Assembly: GCA_010279815.1 (NCBI GenBank)
Contig: QEOQ01000207.1
Span: forward strand, 88,547 to 152,546
Origin: Brachionus plicatilis
Taxonomy: Eukaryota; Rotifera; Eurotatoria; Ploima; Brachionidae
Length of the DNA stretch: 64,000 nucleotides
Direction: 5' to 3'
Both the position numbers and the translations under genes were made by a program. A model generated the notes under the pieces. The model searched no databases and was not told the DNA's origin. It saw nothing but the letters and a program-made list of their open reading frames with translations. Within the stretch, counting starts at the first letter, position 1, and each line of letters begins with the position of its first letter. Of the stretch, positions 13,639 through 26,694 are shown piece by piece.

Positions 13639-13718
13639 ATTTTTCTAATTTATTTGAAATTTAATTATTTTTATTTTATTTTAAAAATTGTTTTGGGAAA
13701 CAGGCATTTGTCCACGAA

Positions 13719-13847
13719 TAGGGTTGGTCGACCGGTTTGGACAAACCGGTTTATGAAACTGGTTTTTTTTTCAAACCGGTTTGTAAAAAAAATTCAAATA
13801 CTGGTTTCAAAAATTTGGTTCGGTTTCGAACCGGCCGACCAACTCTA
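13719..13847. mobile_element. hAT-like MITE with 8-bp target-site duplication
   Basis: This 129-bp palindromic element has ends TAGGGTTGGTCG and CGACCAACTCTA, inverted with one mismatch in 12. Both sides carry the octamer TCCACGAA (13711-13718 and 13848-13855). An 8-bp duplication with a terminal YAGRG motif is the signature of the hAT superfamily. The interior is a series of AACCGGTTT-type palindromes and is far more GC-rich than the flanks. It encodes nothing; the open frames crossing it are accidental. Confidence 0.85.
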
Positions 13848-14097
13848 TCCACGAATGTAAATAGCCTTCTTTTATGCCCTCATCATCGTGACAAAGTAAG
13901 ATTATTTGGCACATGTTATCTAACAGGACAAAAGTGGACGTCGTTCATCTCCTTTTCGATATCTTTTGAGCGCCTTCTACACCTTAATTATTACCCAGTC
14001 GAGACTGCTCCCCTTTTTTATGCTGAAAAGGGTTTAAACATGCGTCCCATACTTGATAGACATTTGAGTATTTTTTGATAGATTGTAGGGGAATTTT

Positions 14098-15084
14098 AAG
14101 ATAAATATGGTGTATTTTTTCGTCTTTTGAGCGAAAATTTTCATAAAATTTTGAATAAGCATGAAAAAAGTGCGATGTTTCAGATTCATTTTTTTTAAAA
14201 ATAAACGGGAGTACATTTTGCAATCTTATTTCATTGAAATTAAATAGATTAAAGTAAACAAAGGATTTTTAGTTTTTATTGTTTTAAAACAAAAAGCTTT
14301 TTTTTTAATAAAGATACCTTTTTTAAAAAAGATAAACTTTTTATCTAATTTACTCATTTCTTTAATTGATTATAATAAATATTAGAAAAAAAAAATTAAA
14401 ATATTCTTATATTTCAATTTTTAAAGATATTTAAGTTTTTAAAAGAAAATTTCTGATTTGAAGCAAAACTCTAATGAGCTATAGCATTCGATTCATTATG
14501 ATTCATTATGCTTCGCTATTCAAACTTCAATGTTCGCTTTAAAGCTATTTAGACTAATTGCATTCACAATTTATTCTGGCAACTTATTCCGAAAACCAAA
14601 AACTCTATTTGTAAAAAATATTGAATCTACAATTTCTTGGAGTTTCTTCTAAAATTATACCTTTTGCTACCTGGTGTTTAAGTTGTAGTTAATACCTTTT
14701 CTGAAATTCATTCGTATCTCTTTTGTTTTTAAACTCGTTAATTCCAGTCTAGATAGCTGACGTGAATAATCAAAATCTACAAGCTCAAGAATTAACCGCG
14801 TCGCCCTATGCTGCATCTAAATGATGAGAGGATTTTTTAACATGAAAATGGATGTAATATAATGAAATGGCATAATGTGAGGTTTTGTTTTTAACCTCTT
14901 CGATAAGTGTTGTTTTCAAAGTATACCGTTTGAAATAACAAACTAAATGATTCGATAAAATAAATTAAAAAAATCAGAAATTTTCTTTCAAAAACTTTTA
15001 ATATAAGAATACATCGCACTTTTTTCATGCTTTTTCAAAATTGTATGAAAATTTTCGCTTAAAAACGAGAAAAAACACCATATA
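14098..15084. repeat. Inverted repeat flanking a LINE relic
   Basis: Sequence at about 14100-14183 (including GCGAAAATTTTCATA and GCATGAAAAAAGTGCGATGT) recurs inverted at about 15010-15084. A second block at about 14398-14460 recurs inverted at 14958-15002. The left arm has about 215 bp between the two blocks and the right arm has almost none, suggesting an insertion in the left arm or a deletion in the right. The LINE fragment sits between the arms. Confidence 0.65.
14520..14817 (-). pseudogene. Degenerate LINE reverse-transcriptase tail
   Basis: Minus-strand translation gives QHRATRLILELVDFDYSRQ, then LSRLELTSLKTKEIR, several stops, FFTNRVFGFRNKLPE, a stop, and IVNAISLNSFKANIE. This is the classic order of the C-terminal part of CR1/L2/Jockey-type ORF2 proteins (VQRRATKLIPEL..., then L..L.LPSLEYRR, then F.NRVVN.WN.LP..VV.A.S.NSFK..LD). 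At least four in-frame stops and the lack of the catalytic palm show that it is inactive. Superfamily placement is from recalled consensus only. Confidence 0.75.
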
Positions 15085-15490
15085 GAAAATAATTTAGATT
15101 ATAGTTGAAATCAATTTTGGGAATATTTACGCAATAATTGAATTCAATTAAAAAAATGTTTTTATCTCATAATCAAAAACTTTAATCTATTCAAAAAATC
15201 TTTAACTTTAAGTAAAGCGGTCTTTCAAAAAATTTAGTTTTAAATTTTTATTTAAAAACAAAAACGATATTTAAAATAAGATTTAAAAAGCAAATATTAA
15301 AAATCCTAATATTTTACTAGCGTCAGTTATACAACTTTACAGGCCTTCAAAAAAAGAAATGCTCTTCATGACCAGTGAACTTAGATCAAAACGCTATGTG
15401 CACGGCTGTTAAAGGTTAATTGAGATATAAAGCTTAGTATTTCCCAATGATCAAGGGACCTTAAGTTGATTAATTAAGTTATCATCACTT

Positions 15491-15868
15491 CACTTTGAAC
15501 TTCTTCCAAGTGGTCGTGCTGTAAATGGTAAGCTCTATGGAGTACAATTAGAGCGGGGGTATGCTTCGCTTCGAGAAAAATATCTTAATTTGGTCAACCG
15601 AAAGCTGTTTCTATAAGATAACACTAAATTTTTATTCAGCGATATGGAAAAAATTCAAGAGCTGATGGGACTGAAATTGTTTCTCATACAGCTTAAAGTT
15701 AAAAATTTTCTCCTTTTGATTGCTATCTTTTTCGCTTTATGGTTCACTTTCTTGGATCAAAATTAAGTTAAATCTGGATGAAGCGAGTTTCTTAGCTCTA
15801 GAAGTTCTGAACGGTACAAGAAAGGAACCGAATTGCTTGATGAAAGATGGCTAAAGACTATAAACTAA
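15491..15868 (+). pseudogene. Mariner-type transposase pseudogene, C-terminal part
   Basis: In successive frames the plus strand reads HFELLPSGRAVNGKLYGVQL and LREKYLNLVNRK, then SPFDCYLFRFMVHFLGSK, then SERYKKGTELLDERWLKTIN followed by a stop. These match in order the mariner transposase segments YELLP.G.T(V/I)N...Y..QL, ALVNRK, SPxDYxLFRxLxxxL and SxxFYxxGIxxLPERWxKVI. At least two frameshifts and internal stops separate them. The DNARPH block is lost, and SPFD replaces the usual SPDLAPSDYH(L). The N-terminal helix-turn-helix half and the inverted repeats were not found, so this is an old, inactive remnant. Confidence 0.8.
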
Positions 15869-16480
15869 ATCATAATGATATACATTTTCGAGATTGTATA
15901 TTTTCTACTTTTTTTGTAAGGAAATAAATTAAAATCGCAAGATTCTTTGAATGACTCTAATTTTTATTATAACTATTTTATGTCCTGGTTTGATATTACA
16001 AACTTTTTCTTCAGTCACCATTGATAACTCAAAGATCTTAATTATTTTGGTTCTAAAAAATGCATTAAAAAATTTATTTGACTGACATTTTACGGATTCA
16101 TTGAATAAAAAATTGCAAATATTCCATTTCTATGTTTTTTTATTTAAGTTCTTCCTTTTGTTATACTATAAAGATCCAAATTTAATCAGTCGAACTATCA
16201 ACCAAAAAAATTTTAAAATTTAAAAGTATTACTAGTCATTCTCTTTATCGACAAAATGCTTTTGATTGAGAATTCTAATTTTAAATTTTATTAAGTAATT
16301 AATTAAATAAGAATGAAAATAAAAAAAAATAATTTCGATTTTATTTATTTAATTAGTAAATTTTAATTTATAGTTATAAATTAAATTAAAAAAATTCTAA
16401 ATTTTTTTGTTTTTTAAAAATGTTTATTCGACTATGCATTGATTTGTTATTAACAACGTGATATCTAAAATAAAATGATT

Positions 16481-19400
16481 CTATTTACTGTTGGCCAAAT
16501 TAGAAGTAAAATTGCTTAAAGCCATTGTAATTTGCGGAAAAGACTTATCTTTGGACATTTCTATCCTTTTTCCAATAGATATTTTCTCAAAATTGTTACC
16601 ATCATCGTTGTTTTTGCTAAAGTGACAATAAATTAAAGCTACATAATTCATTATCTCATTCCAATCAGGCCTATCTTGATTTACTATATCATTTATATTT
16701 AATTGCTGTTCAATACCTACAGACTCAGCTAAATTAAAAGCAGTCGTCAACCTTTTTCTTACATCTCTATCTTTTTTGAGTACTTCATAATTTATTTTTT
16801 CAGGTAAAAAAGAATGTATTAGTGCGCAAAAAGCCAAACCATCGCTCCAACTACTGCTAAAATTTTTGATTTCAATATCATAATTGTACAATCTTTCTTG
16901 GCACCATTTCATCAATGCATTTCGTCTGCTTACTCCATATTGTTTTACCAAGGTGCTAAGCGAATCGATATTCGAATTAATTACCGAGGGGGAATATTCA
17001 GTAAAATTTGAAGAATTCTTCTTTTTTAACAAGAAGTGTCCATTGTTCATGTGGCTAAAAGATAACAGCTTTGCATCATCGGTATCAGTATTTGTATGAA
17101 AATAATTGTGTATTTCATATTGTTCGCAGTTGACGCCATTTAAACTGTTATGGTTGGATTCAGGCATTTCATTTCCACTCTTTGGAGAAATATTACCCTT
17201 TTTATTAGATTTGCCAGACTTTTCGGTTTTATCACCATTAGACAGTGATTCGTTTTCGTTAGGCTTTATTACATTTTCCTCTTTATCAATTGAATTATCT
17301 GCTTGGCGTAAGCTACACAGCTCCTCTTTTATTTTAATATACTTCTCTTCAGCTTCATTCATAAAATCATTGGCAACACGCACTGCTGTTTGCAAATCAG
17401 CTTGGAATTTTTTCCATTCTTCCTTTTCTTTGGAATGCTGATCACGGCAATCTGCCAATTCTCGCTCCAAGCTCACACATTTATTTTTAAATGTTTCCAA
17501 TTCAGATCTTAAAAAAACGCTAAATTATTAATTATAAATAACAATTAGGACTTTAATATTCTATAGTTGTTTCTGATAAAATAACAAATAAATATAGTTA
17601 AATTTTTTCTTTTATTTTTAAACTTGATTGAGCCTAAAGACAAAGTGACAAAAAAATAATTAAGCAAAAAAAATAAAGTGACAAAAAAATAAATAATAAA
17701 TCTGAATTATTAAGATGTGATTTTTTAAATTTAGTCTAAATTGTTTCTCCGACGAAAATATAATTTATCTATCTCTATTTTTTGATAACACACGTAAATT
17801 AATAAAAACTTAAGTTACAATTGAGACATTTAGCTCTTAAAATTAAGTAAATTAAAATTTATCTTTAATTAAAAATATTCATGATAAATTAATAAGCCTC
17901 TGTTATCATCTAAAAGAATTAAAAATTAATTCGTTAATCAAGAAAATTAAAAATAAAAATTTTAAGATATGATTTTTATTTTCTCTAAAAAGTTAGAAAT
18001 TTATCAATTTTTTTATTCAATTTTTAAACTTGGCAAACCGAAAATCGTAAAATTCTACATTCAAAAAACTCTTGAATTCTTCTTTTTTGTTGTTCTGCTG
18101 TTTTTGAAACAAAAGGCTAATAATTAATTAATAACAATAATACTAATTTTCATGAAATTGAAAATTTAAATAAATTCATCGTTAAAAGCCAAATGTTTAT
18201 AGATATGTTAAATCGAAAAAAAAATTTAATTAAATTTTTTTTACTAAATGTTCTTAGTTTTTTATTTAAAAGTAAATTTTGAAAGACTTTACTTGAAATT
18301 GAAAAGCCGGAAAAAAAGTGGAAAATTTAGGAAAGGTATCGTCAAAGCTAGAAATTATATTTTATGGCCTAGTTTAAGAATATGAAGTCAGCTTTTAACG
18401 ATACCCTTCTAAAATTTTTCAGTTTTTGGGTTCAAAGCATCCTTTTTAGAATTATTATTATTTAATTACTTGGCAAAATTAATACTTAATTAAAATTTTA
18501 ATGACAAATATGGTAATTTTCAAAAATTATTGGTATAAAAAATTTTAATTAAAAAAATTTAATCTAGAGACATATTTTCATGTGAAGAAATCCATCTTTA
18601 ATATATTAAAGTAAATTATATTTTTCTGCATGTGCTTTTTTTTTTTACTTTTGATCATTTATTCTTTCGTTTTATTAAGTAATCCTTAAAATAATTGGTG
18701 TTTATTTTTAAGGTTAATTATTAATAGTCATAAATCAAAATTTCTTTTTAAAATAAATTTAATTCCTAAATGGCTTTTCTAATTTAATATTTAAACTTGT
18801 AAAGAATAGAGACATCTTTAATGGAGTAAGCTGTAAATTTTTAGTTAAATTTATGAACAAATTGGAAGACATGGAAAATTATTTTCTAGAATTTAAAATG
18901 CACTAAGTAATAAAGACGAAATAAAATTATTTTTTTTCATTTAAGATTGATCATTTTCTAATAAAAAAAAATAAATATTGATAGCTTAAATTGAATCTTT
19001 TAAATTCATACTTACTTCAAACTATTAAGCTTTTTCATTTCAATTTTAAGCATAATTTTCAAGTCAAAAATATTTATATTTATTAAGCCTATTAAAATTA
19101 TTTTTTTAATATAAACCGGGGCATCGTAAATTTTGTTGTTTTATTTAAACTAAAAAAAATAATATTTCTCAAAAAACCCAACCCATTTGCGTCAGAACGC
19201 CAAGAGTGAGTAGCAAGGATTTATAATGACTAAAAAATCATAGATGATTACTCAAAAAATACCTCACAAGCCTTTAAAATCTAAGTATAATAGAATGAAA
19301 ATGATCAACAAACTTAAAATTTTAAATTTAATTACTTTTAAAATTTTACTGAGTGTTCTTAATTTTTTCAAAATAAAATATATTATTTTGAAAGGCTTTA

Positions 19401-21768
19401 CTTGAAATTGAATTACGTGAATAACAATCAAAATTTTAAAACCAAGAAGAAAAATATAAAAAAATTTCCAAATGATTTAACTCATATTTTGGTGCCTGAG
19501 CATGAAAATTTAAAACAATGTGCTTGAAAAATAATAAAAAAATATTTAATTAAGCTATCGTTATTACCGCTTATTGATTTAAAAAAAAACTAATTTGATA
19601 TTATGAAATAAAATAAATTGATAATAAAAAAAAAATAAATTAAATTATTACCTTGAAATTTTTAAAGATTTCTCATTATTTTCGTTATTCGACTTTATCA
19701 ACTCATCCAATTCTTTATTACGATCAAGTAATTGAGCATATTTACATGTGATTTCGGCTTTTTCCTTAATAACCTCCTCAAGTTTTTGCTCGAGCTCATC
19801 TAAATGTTTTTTTTGTTCATTTTGATCTGTCTTTATTTTTTCCTGTTGTACTTTCCGCTCGTCTTCAATCTGTCTTTTTAAATTATCCAATTCTTTTTTC
19901 ATATTTTCCGCATTCGTCTCAATTTTCTTTTTTTCCGCTGCGCTAGTTTCTTTATACAAACTGAATTCAAGCTTTACTTCACTTAAACTTTTTTCCATAA
20001 GCTCAATTTTTTCACTTTTAACTTTTATTTCTGAGCTTTTCTTCTCTATTTCGCTATTATAATGGTTGTCCATGGTTTTTGCCTTGTCCAATTTATCTTT
20101 TAGACTAGAAATTTCGTGATTTTTACTGTCTTGTACTTGCTGAACCATTTTCTTAAAGTCCATTTCGCGCTTTAATGACTGGTCTAACTCTTGACGTATA
20201 TGTGATAGCTTACGTTCGCTATCTTGTTTACAATCTTGAAATAGTTTATTAAAACTTTCGATTTGTTTACGTTGCTCCAAATTTCTGTCTTTCAAATGTT
20301 GGATTTCATCGTAAAACTTGTGGTTCATGTCATTTAAACTCTGAATTGTGCCCTTTAGTAAAATATTAAGGTGTTGAAAAAATAGCTAGACAAGTGCCAA
20401 ATCGGATCATAGATGCTTCTATTTTAAAATACTACTTTGAGCAAAAATAAATTAAAATAACTTGAAACTTTTTATTTTTTGTCAAAATTCGACCCTAGGC
20501 TCATCTTTTTTTAGATTAAAAATTTAACAAGTAAAAGTTTAGAATTTAAAATTTTCATAATCAACCTTTTATAAATAAAATTATGAAAAATTTTTAGATT
20601 AGATAGTGGCCTGAGTTGAATTCATTTAAATCCAACTAGGAAAAGCTGGATTTGAAATTTATTTTTAAATTTAGTTAAAATTTTGAATTAAAGATCATAA
20701 ATTAACATACTTTATGATCCAAAGAGCGAAAATGGAAATGAGTTGGGCGCCTTAAGCCATCCATTTTAAATCTACTACTTCAAAGCAAAAATAATCAAAA
20801 AGTAAAAAAAAAAATGTGTAAAAAAAACAAAAAGATAAAATCTTTTTTAATCTTAGAAATTAGTCAAGCTTAAAATATTGTCTAAATGAACATATTTTAA
20901 ATTAAAAAAGCTCTTAGTCGTAGTGTTGAGAATTGGCAATTCGAATTTCCTTTCAAATTAATTTGAACATCAATTAGGTCAATGACCATTCAATAAGACG
21001 GTCAATTACAACTAAATGACAATTTATTTTTTTAGTTTTTTACTAAAACCCTAAAAAAATTTTCTAGTTAACATAGAAGTATTTATTTGCCAAAATGGAA
21101 CTTTTCCAAAAGTAAAATAAATACTTTGAGATCCTTAATTTGTTCGTTTTGGCTTTTAAATTGATTTTCGAGATCTTGATATTTTTGTTGACTTTGTTTT
21201 AATTGTTGCTCCAAATGCTCAAACTCTGGACTTGTTGACTTTTTAATGGCTATAATATTTTGATTTTGAGCATAAAATTGATTCGAATGCTTTGACATAT
21301 TTTGTGGTAAATGAATATTTCCAGGCGAGGATTGAGGTGTTGTTGAAAAGTTCATATTGCCTTGAGGAAGGCAGGACACTGGCGAGCCATTGTACACATT
21401 GTTTCGATGAGCTATACTCATAGAGCGACCGTCAGTTAAATTGTAAGACCCAGCATCGCTTTGACCAGCTTAATATTTTAAATTAATTAGAAAAAAATAA
21501 ATAGACTAAAAATTTCCACACTTTTTGCTGACTTCCTCATTGTGTTAGGGTTGTAGTTTGAATTGTACGCATTTATGTTATACCCAGTTCCATTTGTGAC
21601 ATACTGGTTTGGAGTTGAATACTGGCTCTCTATGAAGCCGCTATTGTCCAACGCATTGTTTTGGTAAACTGGGTTTTGGACTGGGCTATTATCGGCCGAG
21701 TTGTTCTGAGAGCTTGAATTGTTAGTGTTATTGCTACCACTAATCGCTTTTTTAATTATCTTGAGCAT
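16481..21768 (-). CDS. SPECC1L: Cytospin (SPECC1/SPECC1L family) protein
   Basis: Four exons join in phase on the minus strand: 21522-21768, 21125-21468, 19652-20352 and 16481-17507, giving about 772 codons against about 1,070-1,120 in vertebrate cytospins. The N-terminus is Asn/Ser-rich and disordered. Residues of about 160-490 form coiled coil. A calponin-homology domain near residues 625-725 ends the protein (ALMKWCQERLYNY, SSSWSDGLAFCALIHSFLP, LAESVGIEQ, DRPDWNEIMNYVALIYCHF). A single C-terminal CH domain after coiled coil is the cytospin layout. The family crosslinks actin with microtubules and acts in cytokinesis and adhesion. The 20352/21125 and 17507/19652 introns are long (0.77 and 2.1 kb), while the first is 53 nt. 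The donor of the first intron (A|GTGTGG) is weak. Missing internal exons cannot be excluded, and SPECC1 versus SPECC1L cannot be decided. Confidence 0.88.
17508..19651 (-). other. Large intron of the cytospin gene
   Basis: This 2.1-kb intron has no open exon that I can support. It holds a hairpin (18306-18430) and two diverged direct copies of a segment of about 60 bp (about 18245-18305 and 19348-19412) sharing GTTCTTA...TTTTGAAAG(A/G)CTTTACTTGAAATTGAA. Confidence 0.6.
18306..18430. repeat. Long imperfect hairpin in cytospin intron
   Basis: GGAAAATTTAGGAAAGGTAT continuing into CGTCAAAGCT (left arm, about 18320-18349) pairs with AGCTTTTAACGATACCCTTC continuing into TAAAATTTTTC (about 18390-18420), around a loop of about 40 nt. 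A decayed MITE or a structured intronic RNA are both possible. Confidence 0.6.
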
Positions 21769-24700
21769 AAATTTTTTGTTGCTTAGATCCGATCGAAAGA
21801 CAAAAATTCTTATTGTGAATAAGTTATTGGCAAGCTTTCCAAATTAAATAGAACTCTGGTCTTTTCTATATATTTTTGGTCTAAAATTTAAATAGGAAAA
21901 AAAACAAGATTAGCAAAATTTGGGATTTAAATATTCAAAAATAGGTCTAGGATTATGTAATTTATGTGTTTGAGAGGACCTCTATACTCAGCTTAGTTAA
22001 CTTTATTTTGTTTAAAATTTGAATGAACTGTCGTTTTAAATTAATCACAGATGGTGATAAATTATACAAGAATTTCTAGCTTTTTGAAAATTAATTTAAC
22101 TCAAAATATTTCAATTTTTGTGACTAATTCTGAACAAAAAAAACAACTTAAATTTTTATTAGGATAAAGATTACACTCATTTTTTGATGATTTCAGCAGA
22201 GTTTTAAAATTTTAAAAACCCATGTTCTCAGATGAAAAAGAAAAAACATAAATTTTGTAACTTATATAGTATGGTGAGTTTGTATCTAAAGTTCGAGTGA
22301 ATCTTATATTCAGATTTTCTATTTCATTTAGTATTTAGGTCGCAACTGTACATGGTGATTTAAATGCTTCTAAATAAATATGCCTAAGAAATATTTATCT
22401 GTTTGTTTTATGCTATTTTTAAACAAAATTTATCATAAAATCATGAGCCAGATAAAAACGAAATATTTTATTCAATGGCCTAACACATTCAAGATCTTTA
22501 ATTAGAAAAACAAAATCAAACAAAAACATTTCCCTATTGATAATAAAAAATTTAATCTAAATATCAAAAATTTTTTTAAATATCGAAAATGTAAGAAATT
22601 GTTTTCTAATTTTAATTCCCTCGGATCACATTTTTAAAATTGTTTTATCTTTTATTTACCTGTAAATTTTCAATTAGTTATTTACGATTTCAATTATGTC
22701 ATAAGTCAATATTTTGAGAATTTTTTTTTTAATTAAGATTTACTTAAGGTTTCATTTAAAATACCATAATATAAATAGAGTGATACTTAAAAGTTACATA
22801 ACCTTTAGCCATCATATTCATGGAACAAAAAAACAAACTTATTTTTTTCATCATCAAAAAAAATAAATAGCTATTTTTAATTTCATTTTTAGAGACGATA
22901 CTTTAAAATTATAAAAAGCGATAAAAATACATTAAAATTAAAGTTGTCTGTTTGATGAAAGATAATTCAAAAACACCTTAATAGAAAATTTTTAATTCAT
23001 AAATTCATTTTTTAATTATGGCTCTAGGCGTTTAGCTATATTTTGGTAAATTAATAACACAAATGTCTAAATTTCTAAAAAATTTTAAAAAACATCTTTT
23101 CTTATAATTAAACACTTTGAATTTAAAAAAAAAAAACAAAAATTTTAAAAATTCCTAATAATTTTATCGCTATTTTTTATAGCCCTGAATATTAGGCCCT
23201 ATTGCCGAATTTTTCAATTTATTTTAAAAAACAAACTAGTCGAAGCCTTTTGTCGCATCTGTCCTTATAAGCAAAGACTCGCTTTTTTCTTAATCTAAAA
23301 ACTATTTTCAAGATACTTGGGTCCTCTTTTTACTTGGCTTGTTGCTAGCTTTTATTAATTTAATTTTTTAGGTCAAAATTAAAGCTAATGTATCAAAAAT
23401 TGTCTTTTAACTCCTTGAAGCATATTTGGTCTAAAAAACTTCAACCAATTTTGTATTTGGATGATTGAATTTTTTAAACAAATAAAACTAATTAAATACA
23501 ACTTGGTTAATCTTAAAATCAGCTTTGAAAAAAAAATTAAATTTTAATTAAATTTTCTTCAAAATGCAACGAAATTTGAATTTTTAAGCTAAATCATTTA
23601 AAAATCTTACGATGGATATACTTAATAATTTTACTTAATTGCCCTAAGTAAAAAAGGTAAAAGAAAATATTTAAACGATTTGGCTTTATAAATCTGTTAA
23701 TATATATCTGTTTTTAATTTCATTGTATTATTATTATAGCCTATTTTTTCTAGGATTAATTTAAAAGAAAATATTCTAAAAATAAAAAGACCGTATATCA
23801 TCATGCATAAAATTAATTTTAGAATCGAAAAGGCTTACACCACTTGCTTTTAACTAAGAAAACTAATTTTGAACAAATAAGTTGGTATAACTTTTGTTTA
23901 AAATAGAAAAAATCGATTAAATAAATTCTTTAAAACAAACCAATTTATAAAAAAGACAAATGAAAAATAAACTCAAATAAGAGGAGATCGATGAATCTAC
24001 CAAAAAACAACAGATGATAAAATTCTCTTTTTGTATCATGAAAGATTTATATCCGATTTACAAAAGAAAAAAAATTAGTTTAAAGTTTTCGTGAAATCTT
24101 GAAGAAATGGAGATATTTTTTTAAGTTTTATGCATTTAGGACTAAATTTTGGACTTTTTTCTCTAAGTCCAAAAAAAATCGATGTTATTCTATTTAATAA
24201 AATTTAATTCAAGTTATTAATTTTTTAAATGAATCTCTTTTCCCACTAAAATCGTTTAAATAAATTTAAAAAAATAAATAAAAAAATCGCAAAATAACAA
24301 AAAAAAAGATAAATGATAGAATTTTCATTTTGAATTAAGAGATTTTTATAATTTAAAAGATTATTAATTTTATCGTATGTCTAATTTCATTTATTTTGTT
24401 AATAATAAAAATATTTTTTTGAATATATATAGCACAATAAGTGACACATATTATAAGCATAGAACAGTGTTTTTGAATTTTTTTTTATATAAATTTAAAA
24501 AATCAATTAATTAAATTTCTAATTATTAAATTATTAATGTTTCCTTAATCAAAATAAAGCATGGTCATCAGAGCGTTTCTCATATTCGAAATTTATTCAC
24601 TGCAAAAAAGTAACATTACCATTAGTAAAAAAATTGGGTAACCTTACCTATACCCAAACCTAAAAACCTAAGATTTGTGAGATTATTTGAATGGATATAG

Positions 24701-25497
24701 CCATTATATCCAAAAATGTGAATAATTCAACCCATACCTACATCCAAATACCCGAAAAAATACTTCCTCGAATCATAATAAAACTCCAACGAAATTGGGC
24801 ATAAATTCCTGTAGTCGACCATGTAGTCTTAAAAAATAATGATTGAAGAAGTTCAATTTGTATGTATTCAAAATTTACAAAACTTTTTCATTTTTCTTTT
24901 TTAATTGGATTTAATTTATTTTAATTTTTAATTTAATAATGATATCAATTGATCTTTAAAAATGTGATTTTTCGAAATAACATTAAGAAAAATCAAGAAT
25001 TTTTTCAACTAATTTTTTAAATTATGGACCATTTTAATAGAAAAAATGTCCCAAAGCTTGACAAAAATGCCAACAGCATCAACGAGAATTTAGATTGAAT
25101 AAACAATCAGTACTTTTGATACAAAAATTTGTTTTAATTCTGGCAAAATAGACTTTGATTTAAAATTTATTTGCAAATATTTTCCAAATATTTTCTTAGC
25201 TTGATAATAAGACAAATATTTATCGCCATCAAAATCCAACTCGTATATAAAGAGTTAAATTGCGTGCAAAGAATTTTAACCAGAAATCTAACACTGTCTC
25301 ATAAATTATGTCTATAGTAAAACTATTTCATATAGACGTAATTAACTTACAGAAAAAGAAAAAAAAAACATAATTATATTTTCTCGTTTAAGAGAATCAA
25401 AATTAATTTCAGGTATTTGTTATTCGATTCGTAATAGCATTAATTGCAAATGGTTTATCAAATTTAGTTCAAGACTTGGATACCTAAAAATGGCAAT
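21769..25497. other. AT-rich intergenic DNA
   Basis: I see no gene. Near 24630-24760 there is a short segment with GGGTAACC, TATACCC, CCATACC and TACCCGAA motifs around a GGATATAG/..ATATCC hairpin, which may be a further decayed MITE. The rest is low-complexity A/T sequence. Confidence 0.5.
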
Positions 25498-26540
25498 TTC
25501 AGGTGACACTTTCTTCTTCCATTTTCTGCTATATTTACTATGACATTTTGCATTATTTCAAACTAATCGTCTTAACCAACTCGAAAAAAACAATCTAATT
25601 TAGGTCCTATTCTCACCTAGGTAACTCAAAATATTAATTTTTATCATTAAAGAAAATTTAAAGCCAGATGCACCAAAAGAGTGTCATATTTAAAATTTGA
25701 CAATAAATAATTTTTTGTAATTTTAATTTGATTTTATTAAATTTTAAAGATTTTTTTAGTTTTAATTTTATTAACCTAGAACATTTAGAAAAAATTATAA
25801 GCCTTGGTAAATTTTTCACAGACATTTTGCTTAATTTGTAACAAATCACCTTAACCAAATGAAACATAAAAAGCCTAAATTAGGTCCCATTCTCACCTAG
25901 GTAACTCATAATATAAATTTTTATCATTAAAGAAAATTTAAAGCCAGATGCGTTTGTTGATTTTGGAAGCATCATTTTTAATTTTTTGTTGTATTTTTAA
26001 ATTTTGAATAAAAAATGTTTTCAAAAATTTCAGTAAACCTAGAATATTTAAAAAAAAGGAAAAAAATTAAAAGTTTTGGTATTTTTTTTTAATATTCTTA
26101 ATAAAATCCAAATTTGGTCTAGTTTTTGGATACCGAAATATTCACAGATATTTTGCTTAATTCCAAACAAATCGCCTTAACAAAGTAAAACGAAAAAAAA
26201 TCTAAATTAGGTCCTATTCTCACCTAGGTAACTCATAACATAGCTTTTTATCATCAAAACTAAATATGAAGCCAGATGCACCGAGAGAGCATCATTTCTA
26301 AAATTTGACAAAAAATAATTTTATGTCTTTTTAAATTTGATTTAATTAAAATTAAAAAAAAATTTTTTTTTGTTCATATTTTTTTAAATCTAGAATAAAA
26401 AAATATATTAATAAAAAAAGATTTAGAAAAACAATAATGAGTTAAATTATATGTTTTATTAAAAAATAATAAAATACCAATTTGGTTTATTATTTTGAAA
26501 ATTTGCAGGTGACATTTTCTTCTTGTTTTTTTCTGTCAAA
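25498..26540. repeat. Diverged tandem repeat, unit about 280-330 bp
   Basis: Three copies of TAGGTCC(T/C)ATTCTCACC followed by TAGGTAACTCA start at 25601, 25881 and 26208, a spacing of 280 and then 327 bases. Each copy continues with TTTTTATCAT(T/C)AAA and AAGCCAGATGC. Copies 1 and 3 share a GCACC(A/G)..AGAG..(T/C)ATC or TCATATT-type tail before AAAATTTGACAA. Partial units with GGTGACA(C/T)TTTCTTCTT bound the array at about 25502 and 26509. It ends about 150 bp upstream of the 26695 gene. Confidence 0.75.
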
Positions 26541-26694
26541 TTTTCCAAAACTCGCACACCCAAAATTCTCCAATAAACATTTTCTTTTAAAATTAAATTT
26601 AATTAAGTAAAAAAAAAAAAAATTGATTAAAAATTTTTAGAATATTAAAATACAAAAATAAGCAAAAAATTATGAGTTTTGGCAACTTTCTATT

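Noticed and set aside
13531..14078. Overlapping plus-strand frames of about 110 codons
   Set aside because: They run through the hAT-like MITE and owe their openness to its GC-rich palindromes; there is no homology.
24630..24760. Putative additional MITE with GGGTA/TACCC ends
   Set aside because: The ends match at only about 8 of 10 positions and no target-site duplication was found, so it is mentioned only within the intergenic entry.
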